Positions 24,969 through 34,208 are shown, counted from the stretch's first letter. The stretch is DNA of 51,837 nt from Cnuella takakiae (GCF_001953305.1 NZ_MTFE01000010.1:4069631-4121467); one strand, 5' to 3'. The notes: generated by a model from the letters alone, not told the origin. Numbers and translations: made by a program.

Positions 24969-26921
24969 ATGAAACCTGCACTCCTGCTTTTTTCCGCTCT
25001 TGTTTTACACCTGTTTGGAACTGCCCAAATCAAGCTGCCGCGGCTTGTCCGCGACAGCATGGTGCTGCAACGCGACACCAGGATCAACCTCTGGGGTTGG
25101 GCAGGAAGTGGTGAACAGGTAAGCATTCAGTTTAACGGTAAAAAGGTGCGCACCAAGGCGGGCACCGATGGCAAGTGGACGGCAACGCTGCCGCCCATGA
25201 AGGCCGGCGGGCCCTACACCATGGAGCTGAGCGCCAGCAATAAGGTGATCCTGAAGGACATTCTTATTGGTGATGTATGGCTTTGCTCGGGGCAGTCGAA
25301 TATGGTACACAATATGGGCCTGCACAGCGAAACCTATGGTGCCGATATTGCTGCCGCCCATTACCCGCAGATCAGGCAGTTTTGGATACCTACCCTGTAC
25401 AACCTGGAAGGCCCCCAACAAAACCTGCCCGCAGGCAGCTGGAAAAGCGCCAACCCCGAAGACGTGAAGCAGTTTTCGGTTGCTGCTTATTTCTTTGCCC
25501 GCCAGTTGTATGAGCAGTATAAGATTCCCATAGGTATCATCAATGCATCCGTTGGCGGCAGCCCTGTAGAGGCATGGACCAGCGAAGCTGGCCTGCAAGA
25601 TTTTGGCCCCATTGCAGCAACCATCCAGCGCAATAAAGACACGGCATACATCCGATCGCAGAATATAGCTTCGGCACGCTACAACACCCTCAGCAACCAG
25701 CGCAGCAACAACGACAAGGGCATGACCGGCGCGGTAAAATGGTTTGAAACCGCTTACCAAGCTGTAGGCTGGCGGCCTATCAATATCCCAGGTTACTGGG
25801 AAGACCAGGGCATCAAAAATCTGGACGGCATTGTTTGGTACCGCAGGGAGATTGAAGTACCGGAAACTATGGCCGGTAAGACTGCGAAATTGTATATGGG
25901 TCGCATCGTGGATGCCGACCAGGTTTTTGTAAATGGAAAAGAAATTGGATCTACCGGCTACCAATACCCGCAAAGGCGGTATATGGTACCCCAAGGTTTG
26001 TTGCGCACAGGCAAGAACACCATCGTGGTGCGGGTAACCAACCAGGGTGGCAAGGGCGGTTTTGTTCCAGACAAACCTTATTACCTGCTGGCAGGCAACC
26101 AACAGATCGACCTCAAGGGCGTATGGCAGTACAAAGTAGGAACGGCATTTACACCAGTGACGGCCACTCCCGGCATCTCGCTGCAAAACCAGCCTACCGC
26201 ACTGTACAACTCAATGATCGCTCCCCTTGTGCCTTATACCCTCAAGGGCATTTTGTGGTACCAGGGAGAAAGCAATGCCGGCAATCCTGCTGCTTACGCA
26301 AAACTGTTCCCTGCATTTATCCGCAACTGGCGGCAGCTCTTTGGCCAGGGGGCTCTTCCCTTCCTGTTTGTACAGCTACCCAACTTCATGGATGCCGACT
26401 ACCTGCCCGCCGAAAGCGGCTGGGCCGCCACCCGCGAAGCGCAAGCCTCTGCCCTTTCCGAACCCAATACCGCCATGGCGGTAGCCATCGACCTGGGTGA
26501 GTGGAACGATATTCACCCCGACAACAAAAAAGATGTGGGAATGCGCCTGGCCCGTGCTGCGCAAAAACTGGTGTACCGTGAAAACATTGTTGGCTCCGGG
26601 CCTATGTTTGAAAAAGCGACCGTGCAGGAGGACAAGATCATTATTTCATTTACGGAAACAGGCAGCGGGTTGACTACTTCCGATGGGGAGGCGCCCGGCT
26701 ATTTTGCCATTGCCGGTGCAGACAAGAAATTTGTTTGGGCCAACACCCGCATTGCAGGCAATACTGTTGTAGCCTGGAGCGACGAAGTACCGCTACCCCT
26801 GTATGTTCGGTATGCCTGGGCCGACAACCCGCATGGCGCCAACCTGTACAACAAGGAAGGGCTGCCCGCAGCCCCCTTCCGCACCGATGGTGATGCAGCA
26901 AATGAACAGGCTAAAAAGTAG
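24969..26921 (+). CDS. Sialate O-acetylesterase/CE20-type carbohydrate esterase
   Basis: A 650-residue exported esterase of the SGNH-like sialate O-acetylesterase (DUF303, CE20) group. It has a signal peptide (about 1-19), an Ig-like start IKLPRLVRDSMVLQRD, then the nucleophile block GDVWLCSGQSNMVHNMG (Ser in GQSNM), IGIINASVGGSPVEAW, LKGILWYQGESNAG and the Asp/His region EWNDIHPDNKKDVG. A jelly-roll domain resembling the sugar-binding domain of GH2 enzymes (about residues 245-375, GIVWYRREIEVPE) is inserted inside the esterase fold, as in xyloglucan and xylan acetylesterases of this group. It probably removes acetyl groups from xylan. Same strand as its neighbours. Confidence 0.9.
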   Translation: MKPALLLFSALVLHLFGTAQIKLPRLVRDSMVLQRDTRINLWGWAGSGEQVSIQFNGKKVRTKAGTDGKWTATLPPMKAGGPYTMELSASNKVILKDILIGDVWLCSGQSNMVHNMGLHSETYGADIAAAHYPQIRQFWIPTLYNLEGPQQNLPAGSWKSANPEDVKQFSVAAYFFARQLYEQYKIPIGIINASVGGSPVEAWTSEAGLQDFGPIAATIQRNKDTAYIRSQNIASARYNTLSNQRSNNDKGMTGAVKWFETAYQAVGWRPINIPGYWEDQGIKNLDGIVWYRREIEVPETMAGKTAKLYMGRIVDADQVFVNGKEIGSTGYQYPQRRYMVPQGLLRTGKNTIVVRVTNQGGKGGFVPDKPYYLLAGNQQIDLKGVWQYKVGTAFTPVTATPGISLQNQPTALYNSMIAPLVPYTLKGILWYQGESNAGNPAAYAKLFPAFIRNWRQLFGQGALPFLFVQLPNFMDADYLPAESGWAATREAQASALSEPNTAMAVAIDLGEWNDIHPDNKKDVGMRLARAAQKLVYRENIVGSGPMFEKATVQEDKIIISFTETGSGLTTSDGEAPGYFAIAGADKKFVWANTRIAGNTVVAWSDEVPLPLYVRYAWADNPHGANLYNKEGLPAAPFRTDGDAANEQAKK

Positions 26922-26949
26922 CTGGTCAAACCTGGACACTACATCACAA

Positions 26950-26992
26950 GCCAACCCCAAACCCCTAACTCCAAACCCCAAACCTATCTAAC
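26950..26992. repeat. CCAAAC word repeat before the CE4-CE15 gene
   Basis: The gap is composed of CCAAACCCC/TAACTCCAAAC words. The 11-mer TAACTCCAAAC is shared with the block at 43948-44047. It ends eight bases before the start codon. Confidence 0.5.
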
Positions 26993-27000
26993 GATCGCAT

Positions 27001-29058
27001 ATGAAAAGATTCTTACTGTACTCGGCACTTGCTCTTGCTACCCTGCCTGCTTTCAGCCAGGGCAATGGTCCCTGGCGGGGCAAAAAAGCCGCAGTCGTAC
27101 TTACCTACGATGATGCCATCGACCAGCACCTCGACAATGCCTTGCCACTGATCGACTCGCTTGGGCTGAAGGCTACTTTCTATGTTTCCGGATTTTCCAA
27201 CTCCATGCAAAAAAGGCTGAATGCCTGGAAGGCTGTTGCCACCAAAGGGCACGAACTGGGCAACCACACGATGTACCACCCCTGTATTGGCAACACTCCA
27301 GGACGGAGTTGGGTAAAACCCGATTATGACCTGAGCAAGTATACTGTACAGCGTATTGTGGATGAAACCCGCGCTACCAACCTCCTGCTGCAATCGATGG
27401 ATGGAAAAACCAGGCGGACCTTTGCATTTCCGTGCAGCGATACCCACATAGGTGACTCAGCCTATATCCAGCCCATGCAGGGCGACTTTGTTGCAGCAAG
27501 GGCCGTACGCAACCAGATGCACCGCATTGGGGAAGTGGCCCTGTACGATGTGGATTGCTTTATGGTGAACAACCACACTGCCGAGCAGATGATTGCATGG
27601 GTAAAGGAAGCCGTGGAAAAGAACGCCCTGCTGGTGATCCTTTTTCATGGTGTGGGTGGCGGCAACTCGCTGGATGTGGCCCTCCCCGAACACCGCCGCT
27701 TTTTGCAATACCTCAAAGGAGCTGAAAATGATTTGTGGATCGCCCCCATGGTGGAAGTGGCCGATTTTGTGCGCGGTTACCAGCAAAGAGAGGCCGTCAA
27801 CAAGGCCACGCAGGCCGACTACAACAAAATGCTTGCTCAACTCGGCATACAGGCTACCCGCCGGGGCCCATCGGGCAACCCGCAGGCGCCAGATGCCGCC
27901 AACAGTGATGAAGCGAAAGCAACCACCTATACCTCCATTCCCGACGCGCTGGTGTTGAAGAACGGCAAAAAAGTAACCAGTACCAATGACTGGTGGCGCA
28001 AACGCCGGCCTGAAATTGTTGCAGATTTTGACCGGGAAATCTATGGCCGGGTGCCTGCCAATATTCCTGGTGTTAAATGGGAAGTAATATCGGTAAAGGA
28101 TACAAGCTATGGCAGCATTGCCGCAGTAGAGAAACAATTGCTAGGGCATGTAGACAATAGCATGTACCCGCAGATCAAAGTGGATATCCAGCTCACCCTC
28201 ACTACCCCTAAATCGGCAACCAAGGCAGTACCCGTTGTAATGGAATACGGGTTTGTATGGCCGCCGGGCTTCCGTCCGCCGGCACCACCTGCAGGCACCA
28301 CACCGCCCAAGAGTTGGCAGGAGCAGGTTTTGGAAAGAGGATTGGCAGCTGCCCTCCTTATTCCCACCAGTTACCAGGCCGATCATGGCGCAGGCCTTAC
28401 CGAAGGTATTATTGGGCTGGTAAATAAAGGGCAGCCCCGCAAACCCGACGACTGGGGTACTTTGCGTGCCTGGGCCTGGGGTGCCAGCAGGGCCATTGAT
28501 TATTTTGAATCCGACCCTGCTATTGATGCCAAACAGGTAGCCATTGAAGGATTGTCGCGTTATGGCAAGGCAGCCCTGGTTGCCATGGCCTATGAGCCAC
28601 GTATCAAGATAGGCTTCATCGGCTCTTCGGGTGCCGGTGGCGCCAAGATCCTGCGACGCACTTTTGGTGAGCAGGTAGAAAACCTGGCATCCTCCGCAGA
28701 GTACCATTGGTTTGCCGGCAACTTCATCAAATACGCAGGTCCGCTTACGCCAAACGACCTGCCGGTGGATGCGCATGAACTGATTGCCTTGTGCGCACCC
28801 AGGCCGGTATTTATCAGCTCGGGTTCGCCACAGGTAGAGGGCAATTGGATCGACGCCAAAGGGATGTTTCTGGGTGGTGTACATGCCGGGCCGGTTTATC
28901 GCCTGTTGGGTAAAAAAGACCTGGGCACCGCAGCATTCCCAGCACAGGAAACCAACCTGGCCACGGGAGATATTGCATTCCGCCAGCACAGCGGGGGCCA
29001 CACCACTGGTCCCAACTGGCCCTATTTCCTTGATTTTGCCTCCCGTTATTTTAAATAA
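27001..29058 (+). CDS. CE4 polysaccharide deacetylase fused to CE15 glucuronoyl esterase
   Basis: A 685-residue exported two-domain esterase. After a signal peptide (about 1-19), residues 25-255 form a NodB/CE4 deacetylase: motif 1 VVLTYDDAIDQ (Asp pair), motif 2 HELGNHTMYHP (His-Thr-x-x-His metal ligands) and LVILFHGVGGG near the end. After a linker, residues about 310-685 form a CE15 4-O-methyl-glucuronoyl methylesterase: IYGRVP, VVMEYGF, DWGTLRAWAWGASRAIDYFES, the nucleophile motif EGLSRYGKAAL, GSSGAGGAKILRRTFGE, CAPRPVFISSG, and the catalytic His in QHSGGHTTGPNWPYFL. It could remove acetyl groups and break lignin-glucuronate esters on the same xylan chain. The CE4 motif 3 (FAFPCSDT) is unusual, so its activity is less certain. 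Confidence 0.9.
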   Translation: MKRFLLYSALALATLPAFSQGNGPWRGKKAAVVLTYDDAIDQHLDNALPLIDSLGLKATFYVSGFSNSMQKRLNAWKAVATKGHELGNHTMYHPCIGNTPGRSWVKPDYDLSKYTVQRIVDETRATNLLLQSMDGKTRRTFAFPCSDTHIGDSAYIQPMQGDFVAARAVRNQMHRIGEVALYDVDCFMVNNHTAEQMIAWVKEAVEKNALLVILFHGVGGGNSLDVALPEHRRFLQYLKGAENDLWIAPMVEVADFVRGYQQREAVNKATQADYNKMLAQLGIQATRRGPSGNPQAPDAANSDEAKATTYTSIPDALVLKNGKKVTSTNDWWRKRRPEIVADFDREIYGRVPANIPGVKWEVISVKDTSYGSIAAVEKQLLGHVDNSMYPQIKVDIQLTLTTPKSATKAVPVVMEYGFVWPPGFRPPAPPAGTTPPKSWQEQVLERGLAAALLIPTSYQADHGAGLTEGIIGLVNKGQPRKPDDWGTLRAWAWGASRAIDYFESDPAIDAKQVAIEGLSRYGKAALVAMAYEPRIKIGFIGSSGAGGAKILRRTFGEQVENLASSAEYHWFAGNFIKYAGPLTPNDLPVDAHELIALCAPRPVFISSGSPQVEGNWIDAKGMFLGGVHAGPVYRLLGKKDLGTAAFPAQETNLATGDIAFRQHSGGHTTGPNWPYFLDFASRYFK

Positions 29059-29080
29059 ACCTTGCGGGTTGCTTATAAGA

Positions 29081-29203
29081 CCTATAAGGTTTTTAAAACC
29101 TTATAGGGCTCAGCCCAAGGCTTCAACCCTTTAAACCTTCAGGGTTTAAAGGCCTTCCCGGTCTGAAACCACACCTAACAGGTCTTGGAGACCTGTTAGG
29201 TGT
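29081..29203. repeat. Three consecutive long palindromes between CE4-CE15 and GH10
   Basis: Hairpin 1 has 13-base perfect arms (29081-29093, 29095-29107) with a 1-base centre. Hairpin 2 has 10-base arms CCTTTAAACC and GGTTTAAAGG (29128-29137, 29143-29152). Hairpin 3 has 15-base perfect arms (29171-29185, 29189-29203) with a 3-base loop. Their words differ, so they are not copies of one another. Confidence 0.8.
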
Positions 29204-29240
29204 TTCACCCAAAACTTAATAGGTTTAATACCCCCATTCA

Positions 29241-30314
29241 ATGAAACAACTCCTTTCCCTCCTACTCGCAACGACTGTAACACTTGGCGCTTCCGCACAA
29301 ACGACCAATGGCAAGGGCCTTAAAGACCTTTACAAAAATTACTTCACCATGGGTGTGGCAGTAAGTCCCCGCGCACTGAAAACCGATGAAGCCGGGCTGA
29401 TCCTGCAGCACTTCAGCAGCATGACCCCGGAGAATGCCATGAAGATGGGTCCCATTCACCCAAAGGAAAACGAATACAATTTCAGGGATGCTGATTCCAT
29501 TGTTGCTTTTGCACAACGCAACCAACTCAAGCTGCGTGGTCATACCCTTTGCTGGCACAGCCAAACCCCGTCCTGGATATTCAAGGACGATGCAGGCAAT
29601 ACCGTTTCCAAAGCCGTATTGCTGCAACGGTTGAAAGACCACATCTTCACCGTGGTGAACCGATATAAGGGGAGTGTATATGCCTGGGATGTGGTAAACG
29701 AAGCCATTTCCGACAAGCCCGACGAGTACCTGCGTCCTTCGCCCTGGCTGCAGATCATTGGTGAAGAATATATTGCCAAAGCCTTTCAGTGGGCGCACGA
29801 AGCCGACCCTAAAGCGGTGCTTTTTTACAACGATTACAATGAGATCAGCCCGGAGAAAAGAGCCAAGATGGTGCGGCTGGTAAAAGGCCTGAAGAGTGCC
29901 GGTGTGCCCATTCATGCAGTAGGCCTGCAAGGCCACTGGGCGGTGAACGAACCATCACGGGAACAATTGGAAAGCACGCTGCGCGATTTCGCCGCAACCG
30001 GTTTGAAAATGCAGATCACCGAGCTGGACATTTCCGTTTACCCCAAGGAACATGATGCACGACCTGCACGACCCGAAGACAAAGACACCGCTTTCTCAGC
30101 AATCCGCGAGCAACAACAAAGGGATGTGTACAAAATGAGTTTCGAGCTGTTTCGCAAATATCGCAAGCAATTGACCGGCGTTACTTTCTGGAACATTTCG
30201 GACCGCACCAGCTGGCTGGATAATTTCCCCGTGCGCAACCGCAAAGATTATCCCCTGTTGTTTGATAAAAACCTGCAGCCCAAAAAAGCCTATTTCGATA
30301 TTGTGCAATTTTAA
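29241..30314 (+). CDS. GH10 endo-1,4-beta-xylanase
   Basis: A 357-residue exported xylanase with a signal peptide (about 1-19). GH10 landmarks are MTPENAMKMGPIHP, LRGHTLCWHSQTPSW, the acid/base E154 in WDVVNEAIS, LFYNDYNEISPEKR, GLQGHW, the nucleophile E261 in MQITELDIS, and FWNISDRTSWLDNFP. It cuts the xylan backbone to oligosaccharides. It has no carbohydrate-binding module or T9SS tail. It is the last enzyme of the locus and is followed by a strong terminator. Confidence 0.97.
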   Translation: MKQLLSLLLATTVTLGASAQTTNGKGLKDLYKNYFTMGVAVSPRALKTDEAGLILQHFSSMTPENAMKMGPIHPKENEYNFRDADSIVAFAQRNQLKLRGHTLCWHSQTPSWIFKDDAGNTVSKAVLLQRLKDHIFTVVNRYKGSVYAWDVVNEAISDKPDEYLRPSPWLQIIGEEYIAKAFQWAHEADPKAVLFYNDYNEISPEKRAKMVRLVKGLKSAGVPIHAVGLQGHWAVNEPSREQLESTLRDFAATGLKMQITELDISVYPKEHDARPARPEDKDTAFSAIREQQQRDVYKMSFELFRKYRKQLTGVTFWNISDRTSWLDNFPVRNRKDYPLLFDKNLQPKKAYFDIVQF

Positions 30315-30357
30315 GTGCGGCCCATCTGGAAAGCAGTTTTACAGGAAAAAGATGTAC

Positions 30358-30393
30358 AATCCCCGGCAGCATTTTGCGCCGGGGATTTTGTTT
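30358..30393 (+). terminator. Terminator at the end of the xylan locus
   Basis: AATCCCCGGC (30358-30367) and GCCGGGGATT (30378-30387) make a perfect 10-base-pair stem with a 10-base loop followed by TTGTTTG. Confidence 0.88.
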
Positions 30394-30492
30394 GATTTAT
30401 ATGTGGTTAGACAATACCCTACTAGGTAGCATGTAATAAAAACAGTATATTGAAGGGTGCAGTTACCTACCCCTCATACAACCAGGCCGGAC

Positions 30493-31953
30493 ATGCAGTT
30501 TGAACCTGTTTACGACTTCCTGATCCAAAAGCTGGAACTGGAACTTCCGAAGCATCTTTCCTACCACAATGCAGCACATACCATCGACGTGGTACAGGCC
30601 GTAGATTACCTCGGCAAGTCGGAAGGCGTAAGCCCGTACGAATTGCAACTGCTGGCTGCTGCCGCGCTTTTTCATGACTCCGGTTTTTTGATCAGCCCCG
30701 AAAATCATGAAGAGCGATCCTGTGTGCTGGCAAGAGAATACCTGCCTCACTACGGCTACAGTGCGGAAGACATTGAGCAGATATGCCTGCTGATTATGGC
30801 GACCAAGCTTACGCATACGCCGGTCAACAAACTGGAAAGCATTATTTGTGATGCGGACCTGTATTACCTGGGTACCGAAAGGTTCCAGGAGCGCTCCGAA
30901 GACCTGTACCGCGAGTTTAAAGCACTGGGTATTGTAAAAAACTGGCAGGACTGGAACCTGAAGCAAAACAACTTTTTGAAGACCCACCGCTTTTACACCC
31001 ACACGGCGGTGAATGAGTATTCCTTCATTAAGATGCAAAACTTCCAGGAACTCAAAACCCGCCAGAAAGAAGCTTCCTGGAGCAGCAAGTACCACCAAAC
31101 TAAAACACAAGTCCATGACGGCATCCTCATCGTACTAGGCGTATTGTCGACAGGGTTTGCACTCAAAGGGTTCCTGGTGCCCAACATGTTTTTTGATGGC
31201 GGCATCACCGGCATCTCACTGCTGCTGCACGAGTTGTACCATACCAACCTGGCTTATACCATCGTGCTGGCCAACCTGCCATTGATCATAGTTAGCTATT
31301 TTACCGTTAGTAAAAGATTTGCCCTGCGTACCCTGCTTTGTGTAAGCCTGCTGGGTATCTGCCTGCTGGCATTCCCCTATCCTACCATCACATCCGACAA
31401 ACTGCTGATCTCCATTTTTGGTGGGTTTTTCCTAGGCCTGGGCATTGGTATGACCATGCGTGCAGGCTGTGCCCTCGATGGCGTGGAAGTGCTTGCATTG
31501 TATACCCTGCGGCGCACCAGTTTCACCATCACCGAAATCATTATGGCCATCAATGTCATGATCTTTGGATTTGCTGCCCTGCGCTTTGGCTTGGAAACGG
31601 CCCTGTATTCGGTGCTTACCTATTTCACGGCTTCGCGCACCATGGATTATGTGATTGAAGGCATCGAAGCCTATACCGGCGTTACCATTATTTCAGCCAA
31701 AAGCGAGATCATCAAAAGCAGGCTGGTAAACGAAATGGGGCGGAGCATTACTGTTTACAAAGGCGAACGGGGTTTTCTGCCGGGCTCCTATAAAGTGAGC
31801 AGCCAGGTAGATATCATTTTTACCGTGGCTACCCGTTTGGAATTGCGCCGGCTCAAAAACCTGGTGAACGAAATCGACCCCAATGCATTTGTATTTGCCA
31901 GCACCATCAAGGAAGCTTCGGGTGGCATCCTTAAACGCAGGCATGTCCATTAA
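30493..31953 (+). CDS. HD phosphohydrolase fused to YitT/DUF2179 membrane protein
   Basis: A 486-residue fusion. The N-terminal soluble HD domain (about 1-200) shows SYHNAAHTIDVVQAVDYL (His ligands), LFHDSGFLI (the HD pair) and ICDADLYYLG (final Asp). YHNxxHTxDVVQ is strikingly like the signature of class I cyclic-nucleotide phosphodiesterases. Residues about 208-395 hold five or six hydrophobic helices of the YitT family (FALKGFLVPNMFFDGGITGISLLLHE, GCALDGVEVLALYTLRR), and the C-terminus is a DUF2179 domain (TVYKGERGFLPG ... IIFTVATRLELRRLKNLV), both typical of YitT proteins. The GTG at 30457 is an upstream alternative start. It converges on an adenylate cyclase gene. A role in degrading a cyclic nucleotide is only an inference. 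Confidence 0.88.
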   Translation: MQFEPVYDFLIQKLELELPKHLSYHNAAHTIDVVQAVDYLGKSEGVSPYELQLLAAAALFHDSGFLISPENHEERSCVLAREYLPHYGYSAEDIEQICLLIMATKLTHTPVNKLESIICDADLYYLGTERFQERSEDLYREFKALGIVKNWQDWNLKQNNFLKTHRFYTHTAVNEYSFIKMQNFQELKTRQKEASWSSKYHQTKTQVHDGILIVLGVLSTGFALKGFLVPNMFFDGGITGISLLLHELYHTNLAYTIVLANLPLIIVSYFTVSKRFALRTLLCVSLLGICLLAFPYPTITSDKLLISIFGGFFLGLGIGMTMRAGCALDGVEVLALYTLRRTSFTITEIIMAINVMIFGFAALRFGLETALYSVLTYFTASRTMDYVIEGIEAYTGVTIISAKSEIIKSRLVNEMGRSITVYKGERGFLPGSYKVSSQVDIIFTVATRLELRRLKNLVNEIDPNAFVFASTIKEASGGILKRRHVH

Positions 31954-32129
31954 GGAACCCCGGAGGAAGGAAATAATATTAAGCTGAAAGGGTAGCTATA
32001 AGTGAAAAATTCAGAGTTCAAAGTATATAGGCAAGCCGGCTAAGTAGTTTTGATTTTTATTTTTGATGGCTTTCAGGTTTCATTGATTCTCCTGTTTTTT
32101 GGTATTAGCATATCCGCAAAACTTAATCT

Positions 32130-32173
32130 AAAAGGAAAGGGTGCATGTAAACAAACAGGCACCCTTTCCTTTT
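32130..32173. terminator. Bidirectional terminator between HD-YitT and the cyclase gene
   Basis: Perfect 15-base arms AAAAGGAAAGGGTGC (32130-32144) and GCACCCTTTCCTTTT (32159-32173) with a 14-base loop lie between two convergent genes. Either strand gives a hairpin followed by T-rich sequence. Confidence 0.85.
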
Positions 32174-32188
32174 GATTTTGCTCCAGGT

Positions 32189-34177
32189 TCAATCATCGTA
32201 ACTGATGCTGGTTTTTTGCTGGAAAGCTTTTGCAAAAGAAACTGGCGCTTTTGCCACCAGGTCCTTGTCCACAAAGTACATATCGATCTCCCCTACATTC
32301 TTGGCACTGATCTTTCCGCGGTAGCTACAGGCAAACTCTCCCTTCACAATTTCGTAGGTTGCTGCCGAGATATTTACCCTGCCCGGTGTGCTATTGCTTT
32401 CCATACGGCTGGCTACGTTTACCGAACTTCCCCATATATCGTATGCATATTTTTTGCGGCCTACCACTCCTGCCACTACAGCGCCTACATTAATGCCGAT
32501 CCGCATTTGCCAGGGCAATAATCCTTTCGCCAGTCTTTTCTGGTTATAGCTCAACATGAAAGCCTGCATTTCAAGGGCGGCCCTTACAATGCGGAAAGGA
32601 TGATCGATATCGGGTGTAGGTATGCCGCCGGCACACATATAAGCGTCGCCAATTGTTTTGATCTTTTCCAAGTTGTACTTATCGATGATATCGTCGAAAG
32701 CCATAAAACACTCACTGAGGTCTTCTACAAGTGCCGAAGGCTCCATCTTGTCGGCGATGGAGGTAAATCCATTAAAGTCTGAAAAAAGAATGGATACCCG
32801 CTCATAGTTGCGCGGAGTGGCCTGTCCTTTCTGGCGCAGTTCCTGTGCCACTTCCGCCGGCAGGATATTGAGCAGGAGTCCTTCAATTTCATCTTTTTGT
32901 TTATCCAGCAACTGGTTGACCCGGACCTTCACCCGGTAGTTGCGGTACAGGATCACTGCAATCACTACCAAAAACACCAAACCAGCAATGGAGGCATTTT
33001 TAGCTATCCGCTGCCGTTTCAATTCCACTTCCTTCAGGCTGCGATCCTTCATCAGCAGGTTGATTTCCCCCTGCTTTTTTTGCAGGTCGAAATCGAATTG
33101 CAGCAAGGCTATTTTCTTGTCCCGCTCATTGTTGTACAGGCTGTCTTTGATGGATGCAAACAACTCATGGTAATAGAACGCATTGCGGTAATCGTTGGCA
33201 AGGGCATATGTTTTGGCAAGGCCATCGTATACATCTTTCAACTCGCGCAACATATTCACTTCTTCACCCAATGCTTTAGCCTTCAGGTAGTCGTTTTTTG
33301 CTGCGGGCAGGTTGCCCAATTGCGCATGTGCATTGGCCATTCCCAATAACGACTGGACCATGTCGTATTTGCCATTGAGGGTACGGGCAAATTCATAAGC
33401 TTCCTTGTGGTAAGCATATGCTTTTTGATAAGCACTATCTTTTGCGTAAAGCTTTCCCAATGAATTAAGTGCAGAAGGCTTATTCTCTACATCTCCTTTT
33501 GAGAAAGCATCCAAGGATTTTTGCAGGTAAAACAATGCCTTTCCTGTACTATCCTGCTGTCCATACAATTCTCCAATATTTCCAGACAAGGTACCAATGC
33601 CAAATCCATCTTGCAATTTCTCGCAAATGGCTAATGCTCGGGTGTAGTAGTCAATAGCCTTATTCCAATTTTCAGGCTTGTGCTCATATACAGCGCCTAC
33701 ATTATTTAAAGCCGTGTACACCCGCACTTTATCGCCGGCCTCTTCTGCAAGCCGCAGCGATTGGAGATAATGAGAAAGGGCTTTTTCATCATCGCCTTGA
33801 TTAAAATAAATAGCACCAATATTACTGAGCATGTTCGCTACCCCTACTTTATCGCCTGCTTCGCTGAACAGACGCTTGGCGCGGCTCCAATAATCGGTTG
33901 CTTCAACATACTTACCTTGATTGTAATACACTATACCAACAGCTTTCAAGGCCAAAGCCTCTCCTTTTACAAAACCGTTGCTACGAGCCAGGTCATATGC
34001 TTTTCGTGCCAGATTAATAGCACCAGCAGGATCATTGGTGTACCGTTCCTTGGCTTGCTGTAAAAGGCTATTTACTTGCACTGTATCCACATCGGCTGCA
34101 AGGACTTGGAGAGTGCCAGTCAAACTGGCCAGGATGGTAATCCAGAAAAATACCTTGTTACACTTCATCCGGTCCAT
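32189..34177 (-). CDS. TPR-containing class III adenylate cyclase
   Basis: A 662-residue protein. It has a signal-like N-terminal hydrophobic segment (about 10-28), at least six TPR repeats (about 35-345, e.g. NIGAIYFNQGDDEKALSHYLQSL), a coiled segment, one transmembrane helix (SIAGLVFLVVIAVILY, about 397-412) and a cytoplasmic cyclase domain (about 455-640). Catalytic features are ILFSDFNGFT and KTIGDAYM (the two metal Asp), Lys in LEKIKTIGD and Asp in YDIWGSSVNVASRME (the Lys/Asp pair expected for ATP), and Asn/Arg of the last motif. It should make cAMP in response to a periplasmic signal through the TPRs. It starts 31 bases after the giant subtilase gene on the same strand and may be co-transcribed with it. 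Confidence 0.93.
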   Translation of the reverse strand: MDRMKCNKVFFWITILASLTGTLQVLAADVDTVQVNSLLQQAKERYTNDPAGAINLARKAYDLARSNGFVKGEALALKAVGIVYYNQGKYVEATDYWSRAKRLFSEAGDKVGVANMLSNIGAIYFNQGDDEKALSHYLQSLRLAEEAGDKVRVYTALNNVGAVYEHKPENWNKAIDYYTRALAICEKLQDGFGIGTLSGNIGELYGQQDSTGKALFYLQKSLDAFSKGDVENKPSALNSLGKLYAKDSAYQKAYAYHKEAYEFARTLNGKYDMVQSLLGMANAHAQLGNLPAAKNDYLKAKALGEEVNMLRELKDVYDGLAKTYALANDYRNAFYYHELFASIKDSLYNNERDKKIALLQFDFDLQKKQGEINLLMKDRSLKEVELKRQRIAKNASIAGLVFLVVIAVILYRNYRVKVRVNQLLDKQKDEIEGLLLNILPAEVAQELRQKGQATPRNYERVSILFSDFNGFTSIADKMEPSALVEDLSECFMAFDDIIDKYNLEKIKTIGDAYMCAGGIPTPDIDHPFRIVRAALEMQAFMLSYNQKRLAKGLLPWQMRIGINVGAVVAGVVGRKKYAYDIWGSSVNVASRMESNSTPGRVNISAATYEIVKGEFACSYRGKISAKNVGEIDMYFVDKDLVAKAPVSFAKAFQQKTSISYDD

Positions 34178-34208
34178 GTTTCAGATTTAGAATAAAAAAT
34201 TATTTTGA

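Noticed and set aside
15373-30314. Classical Sus-type polysaccharide utilisation locus
   Set aside because: No TonB-dependent SusC or SusD gene lies between 15.4 and 30.4 kb, so only the enzyme content supports a locus.
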